Origin: Costus lasius
Taxonomy: Eukaryota; Streptophyta; Magnoliopsida; Zingiberales; Costaceae
Assembly: GCA_027563935.2 (NCBI GenBank)
Contig: CM050446.2
Span: 110,340,499-110,404,498, forward strand
DNA: 64,000 bases
Direction: 5' to 3'
Positions 22,988 to 33,005 of this stretch are shown one piece after another. The notes beneath the pieces were generated by a model, which saw only the letters and a program-made list of their open reading frames with translations, made no database searches and had not been told where the DNA came from. Position numbers and translations under genes: made by a program. Within the stretch, counting starts at the first letter, position 1. Each line of letters opens with the position of its first letter.

Positions 22988-24338
22988 TGTCACGCTCCGG
23001 TCGGATCAGCCTAAAAACAGTACTTAACCGCTGTCTCAGGACTATCCGACGAAACACCAAAACGCAATGCTCTCTAGGATTTCCGACCCAAAATTAAAAA
23101 CCCTAATTACCCGAACAAATTTTATCCCCAAAATTACAATTCACACGGGAAAACCCAAACCCTAATTAGGAGATCCGATCAAACCCTAAATCAGAATCCT
23201 AATTTTAATTTTGACCCGCTGGTCAAAATTGCCGCCGCGCCACTTCGAATTCAATTGTTATGCTGACGTCTGCCTGACGTCAGCGTCTCAAAACGATTTC
23301 GCCGCGCGAATTAACCCCGTCGCTCCCGTCAGCGTCGTCCGGCTGACGTTGAAGTTGCGTCAGCATCACAAAATCTCGCAGCCACTTAATCCTTTGGGTT
23401 CCGATTTTGACTAGGTCAAAATCAGAACTCGATGTCTTCGTCTTCGCGGGCTCGGCCTCACAACGCCGCCCGCGTTGCTTCCAAGGGTCGCCGCGCTCGC
23501 TGCCACTTGCTTCGTCGTTGGCGACTGTCTTTCGGTCGTCGTCTAGCAGCTGTTCCGCCGCCGAGAAGGGTCGCCGAGAATGTTGGGATCACGTCGTCGA
23601 ACAGGGAAAACAAGGGAAGAGGAGAACGGCGAAGAAGCTTTATTTCAACTCAACGAAAGCTATAGAACTCCTCACAGATGCCGACGACCCCTGTCGTCGG
23701 TGCCCCTCTCTCTCCCTCGCCGGTCGTAGCCGGTTACAGACGCTTAATCCGCCGCCCCCAGCGCCGGAATTTCTCCCAATCTCTCTCGAAGATTGCGTGC
23801 TCTCCACTGGCGGCTGATGGCTGGAATCCCCCTCCAAGCTCGATCGATTGCTGCTCCTTTATAGAGGAAGAGCCGCCGCCTTCCTCTCCTTCACGCGCGT
23901 CCGCTGCAACTTGAAGCCCTAGCCGCGTCCGTGTCCAAGTCTTCCGCCGAAGACCTTGTCGCTTCTCCGAGTTCCCCGCAGCATCGGCAGCCCTCGTGCC
24001 GTCCGAACTTCTCGGCGAAGACGCCGTCGTCCGAAGAGCTCGCGAGGTTGCTATGTGTTTGCCTTCTCCGCGCGAGCTCGCCAATTTAGGGTCAACCGTG
24101 GATGTTGACCGGGCCTCTCTCCTATTTGGACTGTTGCCTAGCCCAATGGGTTTTCTGGCCAAACCGGTTGAACCAGGGCCTAACACACGCGACCCACAGG
24201 GGAGACCCAGATCGAGCCGGGCGTAAAACACCCAGTCAATATTGGTCAACGTAGGTAAGCAGCCCCCAAGCGCCCTCGCCGCCAAACGATTTTCGTTTTG
24301 TTGACCAACACCCCGTGCGACCGGCCGCTCCGCCTACA
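22988..24338 (-). repeat. LTR-like repeat, related to 63283-64000
   Basis: The plus strand starts TGTCACGCTCCGG and, if this is a minus-strand LTR, would end near CGCCTACA at 24338. The style matches LTRs that end in GCGTGACA. A diverged relative begins TGTCATGCTCCGG at 63283 and shares tgacgtca-rich blocks and a GCCGGTTACAGACGCTTAATCC-like block (about 23727-23752 and 63950-63972). No matching target duplication was found and no PBS or coding region lies beside it. The 183-codon frame at 23734-24285 is low-complexity LTR sequence. Confidence 0.45.
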
Positions 24339-24784
24339 TGAAATATGAATAGAATGTCAACTCACAGTAACGTCTTGTTCGGGTTGAACTGGAATCTTTG
24401 CATGAATATGTGCACACGTGAGCAAGCCCATCTGCATGCACAAAAGAAATTGAAAACTTTGAACGTTGTCATGCCTGCTGAGGTTCTTCATCGTTGTCTC
24501 GTTGACCGACATCCTCGCGCCAAATATAGACATTCTTTAGGTATAAATGCAATGTTCTTGATTAACTACACAAAATTCGACATTTAAATTGAGACTAGCT
24601 AGCTAAATGATCAAACAAATTGAGCATTTTCAAAGCCCCGTTCCATTGAGAGGCCTAACTTCCAATTTACTTGAACGAATTGAACTCCCTGCTGGTGCTT
24701 GCTTTCGTGTTGACCTTGCTGACTAATTAAATGTTTGACCAATCACTTTTTTTCAACTCATTCATGTAATATGAATCCCTCCCT
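24339..24784. other. Upstream region of the STIG1-like pseudogene
   Basis: Probable promoter DNA with no recognisable coding sequence. Confidence 0.3.
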
Positions 24785-24792
24785 TATAAATA
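24785..24792 (+). promoter_or_regulatory. TATA box of STIG1-like pseudogene
   Basis: TATAAATA lies 26 bases before the ATG at 24818. The leader implied is very short, so transcription may really start close to or at the ATG region. Confidence 0.55.
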
Positions 24793-24817
24793 CGCACCAC
24801 CTCGCCAACATCAACGG

Positions 24818-25200
24818 ATGAGCTTCTCCATCATCATCATTGTCGTACTGCTACTCGCTCTCCATGTTTCTTCCTCTGATGAGGGAGAGGAGCAGTTGAC
24901 GTCGGGGGGAGGAGCCGGTTGCTCGCGCAGTACTACAACCCGAGAAGCTCGATGACGTGCGACAAGTTCCCGAGGGTGTGCCGGGCCCGCGGCAGCCCCG
25001 GGCCGGATTGCTGCCAGAAGCAGTGCGTGGACGTGATGGCCGACGTTAACAACTGCGGGGAGTGCGGGCGGAAGTGCCGGCACGGCGAAGCCTGCTGTGG
25101 GGAGAACTGCGTCAGCGTGCTGTTCGACGCCAAGAACCGCGGCGACTGCAAGAAGGGGAGCTTCTGCGAGTACGGAATTGCAGCTACGCTTAATATATAT
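24818..25200 (+). pseudogene. STIG1-like cysteine-rich secreted protein, broken
   Basis: STIG1-like proteins are small secreted Cys-rich peptides first known from stigma exudate. The remnant has a signal peptide (MSFSIIIIVVLLLALHVSSS) and the family core: MTCDKFPRVC, SPGPDCCQKQCVDV, NNCGECGRKCRHGEACC, ENCVSVLFDAKN and CKKGSFCEYG. Two defects are seen. A one-base change in the G run near 24903-24908 puts the signal peptide and the Cys core in different frames. The C-terminal part has lost Cys residues (NRGDCKKG where the family has more Cys) and the final CxY tail. At about 25200 it runs directly into exon 1 of a TrpRS fragment on the same strand. GC content is high compared with surroundings. 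Confidence 0.85.
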
Positions 25201-25204
25201 ATCT

Positions 25205-25615
25205 AGTGAAAGGCGGAATGCGGAGCAGGTGGTGAACCCGTGGGAGGTCACAGCAAAAGATGGGGAAAGATCAACTACGACAAGCTGATCGAGTAGTTCG
25301 AGTGCCAGCGGCTCGATGAATCATTTGTCAGGTGCATCGAGAAGCTTACTGGACGCCCTGCCCATGTTTTTGTCTACTGCGACATCTTCTTTGTTCATAG
25401 ACCTGCTTTTTTTACCTCTATATTTCTCGTCTCTTATGACTATTTTTTTCTTGTTGCCATTGGCAAGAAGAAAATTTGGATATTGTTTGGTTGTCGATAG
25501 GTATTTTAATGAGATACTTGATATGTATGAGAAGTGCGAGAAGTTCTTTCTGTACACGGGGAGGGGTCCGTCGTATGAGGCGCTGCATTTGGGACAATTG
25601 ATGCCCTTTCGTTAA
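25205..25615 (+). pseudogene. TrpRS exon 1-2 fragment, plus strand, fused to STIG1-like
   Basis: Exon 1 enters at its eighth codon or so (GTGAAAGGCGG), so the ATG is lost. The GGGGG run is four Gs long (frameshift at 25262), and a TAG replaces Gln after LIE (near 25294). Intron 1 begins AC, not GC. Exon 2 follows to 25615 with [10 protein letters not shown] in place of [10 protein letters not shown]. Confidence 0.85.
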
Positions 25616-25905
25616 ATTTATTTTTATGATGACTTTTAGTATTCGAGTCATACTTACTCTATTTACTTGATATTCTAGCCAATCTGTTCCCCCTTTCACG
25701 CCTGATGTTTCATCGTTACAAACGACGGACCCCTCCCCGTGTACTTGGTAAACATGAAGGGCACCAAATTGCCTACTTGGTAAGCCAAGACAAGTCCATA
25801 ATTTGCCAGAACAAACAGGCTTAAGCGAAACGGCTCTCTCGGTGCACGCCAAAACCCTCTTTGCGGATGCGTGGTCTCTGTCTGCCTTCCCCTTGGATTT
25901 CACTC

Positions 25906-26284
25906 ATGGCGACAGGAGAGCCGTTGAAAGGCGGCAAAGCGGAGCAGGTGGTGAACCCATGGGCGGTGACAGCAAGAGACGGGGAAAGATCGACTACGAC
26001 AAGCTGACCAAGAAGTTCAGGTGCCAGTGGCTCGATGAATCACTCGTGAGACGCGTCGAGAAGCTTACTGGACTCCATGCCCATGTCTTCCTCTGCCGCG
26101 GCATCTTCTTTGCTCATAGGCCTACTCTTTTTTACCTCTATATTTTTGGTTTCTTATGACTTTTTTGTTCTTGCTGCCGTTGGCAAAAAGAAAAATTGGA
26201 TACTGTTTGATTGTCGATAGAGATTTCAATGAGATACTTGATGTGTATGAGAAGGGTGAGAAGTTCTTCCTATAAACGGGGAGG
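25906..26284 (+). pseudogene. TrpRS exon 1-2 fragment, plus strand, split by a solo LTR
   Basis: ATG at 25906 is present. The exon 1 G run is short by one (frameshift near 25978). Exon 2 is cut at 26284 by the solo LTR and resumes at 27915 (GGGTCCGTGGTCTGAGG). The exon also has TATAAACGG where the parent has TGTACACGG, which makes a stop. Confidence 0.85.
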
Positions 26285-27909
26285 TGATGCAGGAGCAATC
26301 AACCTTGTTGGAGAAGAAGACGGACTCAGGCATGTACATTAGGGCAGCCCAATCCCTCTAGAAGTCACTTGGGGAGGCTCCCCAGGACATGAGGAATTTT
26401 CTCCGGATTTTTCAGCACGATCGGAGCCTTCCAGACCCAGACACGACCAGGTCGTGCTCCCCGACACGGCCGTGACACGGTCGGCCAGGGACGCGAACGC
26501 CGCCACTGCCCCTGTCACGCCCGTGCCGCCTCCCGTGTCTGCCTTGGCCAAAATTCTTGGAACTAAGCATGGCCGTGACCTCCGACACGGCCATGTCGTG
26601 TTCTCCTTGGCCAACAACACCGAACTCGCCACGGCCTCCGTCACACCCGTGCCTCAGCCCGTACCCACCTCGGCCGAAGATCCTGTAGCTGAACACGGCC
26701 GTGCTCCCCGACACGGCCAGGCCGTGTTCACCCCTGAAGACCTAATGAAGCCCCGACGACCCCATTTCAACGCGTACCACCCTCCCTACTATGTTGCTCC
26801 CCTTCATGATGATCCAAAGGAGCCCAACAAGGTAACAATCTAGCGATCTCAACGCCAAAGCAAGCCGCCGGACCGCTTCACGGGCGTCGTCTCCCCCCTT
26901 TCCATCCACACCGAGGTGATTCAGCCGAAGGGCACTTCAAGCCGTCCTCCTGAGGACCCAACTCATAATGGGCCGCTCAATCTCATCAGCAACACGGCCC
27001 AAGATCGGGCCGCAACAGTGGTAACTTAGCCCACAACATCCAAATTCTGTTTGTTTATCACCATGTGCTCCGAGCGCGTCTAAACCGCCCCCGTACGAAG
27101 ACGCAGGATCGTGCTACCAGCTTTAAGGAATATTAGGTAGTGGTTTGTTACTTTTTGTCTTGTAGTTGCAGATTGACCACTTTAGTGGCCTGCAAAGGTT
27201 GTTAGGTTGTTAAAGTAGGTTGTCTCTTGTGTGTTTTGTTTGTTCCCACCCCTCTACTCTATAAAAGAGGAGGTTGGGCTGGTGTGTTAGGTAGTTCTCT
27301 TAAGTGCGTAGAGACCTCCTGGTGAGCTGAGAGCCTTCAGGGTTTGGAAGTCGAGCAGGTGCCTCGCTTTCGCCATTGTTCGGGTCGAGGACGTCTCCTC
27401 GATTCCAAGTTGTTCTTGTTTCCTGCTTTTAAAAAGTAAATCCCACCCTTCCAGTGGGTCAGGTTCGACTGTTTTTCCATTCTCTTGTGTGTTTTCTTGC
27501 TGCGGTTTCCTCCTTTCTTCACCCACGTTTGTCCGTACATCGGAGGCATGGTCGGATCTCTTGTTTCTTTGGTTTGTTTCAGCTCCATAGGCGTGCAAGC
27601 TGAGTCCTGTGCAACTGCTGTCCCCGACGCGTGCTGAGCTAAAAACGTGCTAAGTGAGCGGCTAAATTGCTAAATTGCTACGAGGTCAATGCATTTCATT
27701 AAGTAGTTGGGTACTGTTGTCTTACATTCGCATTTGTGTTGCCCCAATCGAGTTCTACGCTGTTTCATCGTGCTTTCTACCGGTTTCCCTGCACTTTCCG
27801 ACGCGTTTTATCATTCTGCGTCTCACGACCCTCTCCCGTTTTCGTGTGCATTATGTAGAACCCTAGAGTATGGCAGTAAGGACCTTCCCTCCTATTAGAC
27901 GCTTCATCA
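26285..27909 (+). mobile_element. Solo LTR, TSD GGAGG
   Basis: This 1625-bp element starts TGATGCAGG and ends CTTCATCA (termini TGATG/CATCA) and is flanked by perfect 5-bp copies of GGAGG (26280-26284 and 27910-27914). It splits exon 2 of a TrpRS fragment, so the empty site is known from 13 other copies. A TATA box (TATAAAAG, 27260-27267) sets the plus orientation, with R and U5 to its right. There is no PBS, coding region or second LTR. The GC-rich part at 26440-26750 contains repeated ACGGCC motifs. Superfamily not determined. Confidence 0.88.
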
Positions 27910-27914
27910 GGAGG

Positions 27915-27965
27915 GGTCCGTGGTCTGAGGCACTGCATTTGGGACATTTGGTGACCTTTCTTTAA
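27915..27965 (+). pseudogene. Remainder of TrpRS exon 2 after the solo LTR
   Basis: It continues the exon 2 of the copy starting at 25906, with GCACTGCATTTGGGACATTTG encoding ALHLGHL. Intron 2 start follows to about 28070, then the junction motif and the next unit. Confidence 0.75.
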
Positions 27966-28285
27966 ATTTATTTTTATGATGACTTTTAGTATTCAAGTGA
28001 TACTTACTCTATTTACTTGATATTCTAACCAATTGTTCCCCCTTTACGCCTGATGTTTCTTCGTTACAAAAGACGAACCCCTCCTCGTATACTTTCTAAA
28101 AATGAAGAGCACCAAATGGCCTACTTGGTTAACATGAAGGGCATCACATGGCCTACTTGGTAAACCAAGACAAGTCTGTAATTTCCTAGAACGAATTGGT
28201 CTAAGCGAAATGGCTCTCTCGGCGCACGCCAAAACCCTCTTCGCGGACGCGCGGTCTTTGTCTGCCTTCCCCTTGGATTTCACTC

Positions 28286-28580
28286 ATGGCAGTAGGAGAG
28301 CTGGTGAAAGGCGGCAACGCAGAGCAGGTGGTGAACCCATGGGAGGTGACAACAATGGATGGGGAAAGATCGACTACGACAAGTTGATCGAGTAGTTTGG
28401 GTGCCAGCGGCTTGATGAATCACTCGTGAGGCGCGTCGAGAAGCTTACTGGATGCCCTGCCCATGTCTTCCTCCACCGCGGTGTTTTTTTTGCTCATAGG
28501 GCTGCTCTTTTTGACCTCTATATTTCTGGTCTCTTATGACTTTTTTTTTCTTGCCGCCGTTAGGAAAAAGAAAAATTGGA
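28286..28580 (+). pseudogene. TrpRS exon 1 fragment, plus strand
   Basis: ATG at 28286; the G run is short by one (frameshift near 28358) and TAG replaces Gln (near 28393). The copy ends inside intron 1 at about 28580, where it meets intron 10 sequence on the opposite strand. The same junction is found, inverted, at 44700. Confidence 0.85.
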
Positions 28581-31440
28581 TATCAATAACATTTAGAACA
28601 AGGTATCAGGAAGTGTACAGTTTTCAAATTCCACGCTCTACAAGACATGTCCACAGCCACTATTTCAGCATGGACTTTGATAAAATCATACATGTTATAA
28701 CTAAGCTACAATGGCAAGCATGCGTCGGTTTGCAGCATAATCAAATCATCATTTCGCTAAGGAAAGCAAAGTTCAATCTTAGTATTCTTTGACGAACCTT
28801 CTTTATGTGATCAAGCTAGCATCATCTTCAAGGAAGAAACTAAGGTACTTGACAAGAATATCCACCTGCAAAGACTCAAAACATAATACTCAATTAAAAG
28901 AAGCTAAATGTCAGCGAATCAACAAAATTATTAAATTACTAAACTATCATTACTCATGACAAGCTTTCACATTAGGTAATCAACAACATTTAGAACAAGA
29001 CCTAGCCTACCAATTTGGCCTCCGTAGTTCTATGTACCAGAAGGATGCAAATATCATGTATAACCACAATTCAATTTGTTATTGGTTTGGGGTTCTTCTG
29101 TCTCAATCCATTGCTCTGACGTGTTCCTTTCAAAGTGATTTGGACACAAAGAAGCATCTCATGCATGACTAACTAATGAATACACAATGATAGCCTATCG
29201 AGACTGGACAAGTGTCACAAGCACATGACATGCCAGCTCATGATTACCACATTTTACTTGTTTTTAAACACGTGTAAATAAGATAATACGATAGTAATTG
29301 ATAGTTGTCTTTATCATTCCAGTAGCTCTTAACGTTCTTTGGGCTCTGGAATATACATTCAGGATTTTACTGTGGAATTAATAATTAGTATTAGTCATGT
29401 AACTGCAAATATTTCTAAAAACAAATAGATATATATCACAGAAAAAACCAGAGCTAAAGCACAATTTGTAGATCAAGAAGACTTGAGGTATACATCCACG
29501 TTTGCTCCATATTTCTTGTGGTTCTCTATTGAATCTTGGCAACCAGAGAATGAATACTTGTTTACCTGTAAATGTAACAAACTAATATTAAACAGTGTTG
29601 ATGCTTCAAATCTCAGTCAAAAATGCAACTAAGTGCATTCATGGTAGGCAAAGGACATAGTATTCTGCCTTCAGTCAGGTCAACCTTTAACTGAAAGAGA
29701 TAAAACTAACCTAGTTAAAACAATGATCCATGTTTAACCAAGATTCTAAGCTACGAAAAATTGCAATAATGTATACCAAGAGCTCACCACATAGTTTCTA
29801 TTTATATTATGAGTGAGGAAGGAAAAACATTAAAGTTGTAGATATTGATTGGTCTCAAAAGAAAGATTATATTCATAAAATCCAAAAATATCTTCACACT
29901 ATTTGCATTTTGATCTATGTAGGTTGGAAACAAAAACAAAAAATTCCATAGTGCATATCACACATTTTGTGTTGTTCACTGATAACTTTAAGTAATACTA
30001 GAATGCTATATAATGAAAAAGGAAAAATTATAGGCACATTTTGGGTAGTACGGAAATGCTAGTTTAGACAGTATATACTGGTTTATACTACTACATATAC
30101 TTAGTCGGTACCAAGTAATGTTAATACATCTACTTGACAAGACCAATACACTGGACTCAGATTTCAACCCCTGACAAGATTTGAATGTCAGGACATCCAG
30201 AATGTACCGTTAGATTCAATATCTCTAAAGATTTGAAAATTAAGGGCATTTGTTTTAACAAAACTTCCACGGAGTCTAGGTCTTGGGTTTTCCCATACAA
30301 AACATGACAAAAACAAACCTACAATACAAACTTTTTGGCTATTCAATGCCGCAGCAGACCAACTCTAAGTTTGGAATCCTTATACTTGTAGGATTGTATC
30401 AAATTCAATGATATCATCAAGTTGACTTGTGCAACATTATGTTGTGGTGCATTACCAAAGTCACAAGTTTAAAGTTTATAAAAGGAAACACAGTCCATTC
30501 ATTAAATCTTTACTCTACGGAATTCCTAATGCAGTTAAATAAAACCACCGGAAGTGCGAGAAGCTAGAAAAAGGGGCAAAAAATCCAGATAAACTAAGAT
30601 GAAGGTACAAAATGGATTCTATAATAACCAGCAAGCAACATAAATTGATATAGGAAACGAACCATATTTTTTATTTCCATGCATAAATCTGTCACATATA
30701 TAGCAGAATTTGGATCACTGGCAGACATCTTTCCAGTCTCCCCCTTTAAGCACATAGAATTAGCATCCAAGATTAAAACAATTAAAAAGCTAACTATCGT
30801 GGGATGGAGTTCATGGACAAACAAAAATAGTAATTGAAACAAAGATGATAACAACATGAAGATTGCTCAACAGAAACCATCATTTTTCATGGGAGCATTA
30901 GGATTCATTGGTCCATTTTGGCATTTGTAGGTGAAAGAGGGTGAAAAGGAGCACATAAAAAACTGAAGTTCCAGCAAGTGTTTGAAATTTGGGTTCACAA
31001 TATTCAAAGTTTCTTATTTAATTTGTAACGTAAGTAACCAGAATGAAACTTCAGCGACTATAAGCAGTCAAAAATTGAAATATAGCTAAGACCCATAAAG
31101 AATCAAAATTGAAATACAGTTAAGACCCATAAAGAATAGTAGGAATCTAGCAACACATCAAATTCATCTCTAAGTTTACAGGCCAATATAGCCTGTCAAT
31201 TTAATTTCCACCGATCCAGCAGTCCTGAGCCGAATTGGGCAAATTGGTGCCCTTCATGTTTACCAAGTAGGCTATTCGGTGCCCTTCATGTTTACCAAGT
31301 ACACGGGGAGGGGTCCGTTGTCTATAACGAAGAAACGTCAAGCGTGAAGCGGGAATAGATTGGCTAGAATATCAAGTAACTAGAGTAACTATCATCCGAA
31401 TACTAAAAGTCCTCATAAATATAAATTTAACGAAAGAAAA
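28581..31440 (-). pseudogene. TrpRS 3'-half copy (exons 8-10 and introns)
   Basis: It matches 14540-17250 of the parent closely, including exon 10 (28793-28861), exon 9 (29495-29570) and exon 8 (30668-30750, KMSAS kept). Exon 10 has a one-base deletion (CAAGCTAGC against CAAGCTCAGC), so the frame is lost. Exons 11 and 12 and the ACCGGT-rich insertion are missing. From about 30920 it continues into the intron 7 block and then into 5'-fragment sequence. Confidence 0.9.
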
Positions 31441-31457
31441 GTAACTGCTCCAATGGC

Positions 31458-31896
31458 CTATTTGGTAAACATGAAGGGCACCAAATATCCCAAATGTAGT
31501 GCCTCAGACGACGGACACCTCCCCGTGTACAAGAAGAACTTCTCGACCATCTCATACACATCAAGTATCTCATTGAAATCCCTATCGACAACCAAACAGT
31601 ATCAAAAAAAATTTTTTGCCAACAGTAGCAAGAAAAAAAAGTCATAAGAGAGAAGAAATATAGAGGTCAAAATGAGCAGGCCTATTAGCAAAGAAGACGC
31701 CGTGGCGGAGGAAAACATGGGCAGGGCGTTCAATAAGCTTCTCAACACCCCTCACGAGTGATTCATCGAGCCGCTGGCACCCGAACTGCTCGATCAGCTT
31801 GTCATAGTCTATCTTTTACCCGTCCTTTGTTGTCCCCTCCCACGGGTTCACCACCTGCTCCGTGTTGCCACCTTTCGCCGGTTCTCCCGCCGCCAT
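31458..31896 (-). pseudogene. TrpRS exon 1-2 fragment
   Basis: Exon 2, intron 1 and exon 1 with ATG at 31896. It has the TAA stop in exon 1 (TTTTACCC near 31815) that marks the left-array copies at 9083 and 10258, so it belongs to that subfamily. Like those, it sits directly before an auxilin-like block. Confidence 0.85.
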
Positions 31897-32109
31897 GACT
31901 GAAATCCAAGGGGAAGGTAGACAGAGACTGCGCGTCCGCGACGAGAGTTTTGGCATGCGCCGAGAGAGCCATTTTCGCTCAGATCAGTTCGTTCTAGGAA
32001 ATTACGGACTTGTCTTGGCTTACCAAGTAGGCCATTATGTGCCCTTCATATTTACCAAGTAGGCCATTTGGTGTCCTTCATGTTCACCAAGTACACAAGG
32101 AGGGGTCCA

Positions 32110-32655
32110 TCGTCTGAGCTGCTCCGTTCGAGTTTTGTGCAGCTTTTCTCCTTTTTCCTGTTTTTTCTCTTGCGATCTCGAGAGTAAAAAAGTTAGTTCT
32201 TAGTTCAGTTACCCTGCATGGATACTTGACTGTAGTCCTTTGGAATGTGAACTTTTCTTTGTGGTATAAACTAACTGCCAGGTTGATGAATTAATTCTTG
32301 GATGCTACTCATGATTATGTTCCACATTTGCATTGTACAATGATGAGGTTGCTTTGCTCACCTTGCAATTCTTTATTTTACTTAAAATATATTCATGAAG
32401 GCTGAATAATTCGCAGCGAGAATTTTCTGTTTAAGAAATTAGTGAAGAATTATGTGTTAGTTTTAGTGATTATTGGTACAGAGTTGAGTCGGTGAATTTC
32501 AATCTTCACACCTTGACTTACACTTTTACACTCTAAGATAGAAACCAAGCTACTTTAATGATCATTTATATGGATTTCCTCATATGTTTTTAGTTCGATT
32601 TTTGTTGAATTGGATGTAAAACTATATAGCCCATCTAACTCTGTGTAAATCTGTA
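32110..32655 (+). pseudogene. Second copy of auxilin-like non-coding block
   Basis: It matches 10441-10995 and ends at AATCTGTA, where copia sequence takes over. The coding part that should follow (11105-13005 in the other copy) is missing. Confidence 0.65.
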
Positions 32656-33005
32656 TCGACTTTCAACACCAACCTTTACTCAATAACTTCAGCTCCGTTT
32701 GAAGGAGCTGAAATGAGAAGTGCTGTCGGGCTTTAGCTGAAATAAGAAGTGTTGTCTAAGATAGTACTTTTAGGTAAAAAAAAAAATACACTGTAGATAG
32801 CTGTTGCAGGAAATTATAAAACATATTACACAAAAACTTATAATAATACAAAATTTCAATTATATAAAGTGTGACTTAGTGTTAAATTATAAATATTTTA
32901 AAAAATGGCCAATAACTTTTTATTAAAAATATAAAAATATATAATATTCATAAATTTTAAATTTCTATTGATAAAATTTTGATTTTAAAAATAACTAATA
33001 ATAAT

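Noticed and set aside
23734..24285. Open frame of 183 codons, minus strand, GC-rich
   Set aside because: No domain, Arg/Ser/Gly-rich composition, overlaps frames on both strands and lies in an LTR-like repeat.
24811..25251. Minus-strand frame of 146 codons
   Set aside because: Antisense shadow of the STIG1-like pseudogene; no family motif, while the plus strand has the full Cys pattern.
26339..26843. Frames of 100-129 codons on both strands
   Set aside because: GC-rich repeats (ACGGCC) inside a solo LTR; both strands are open for compositional reasons.
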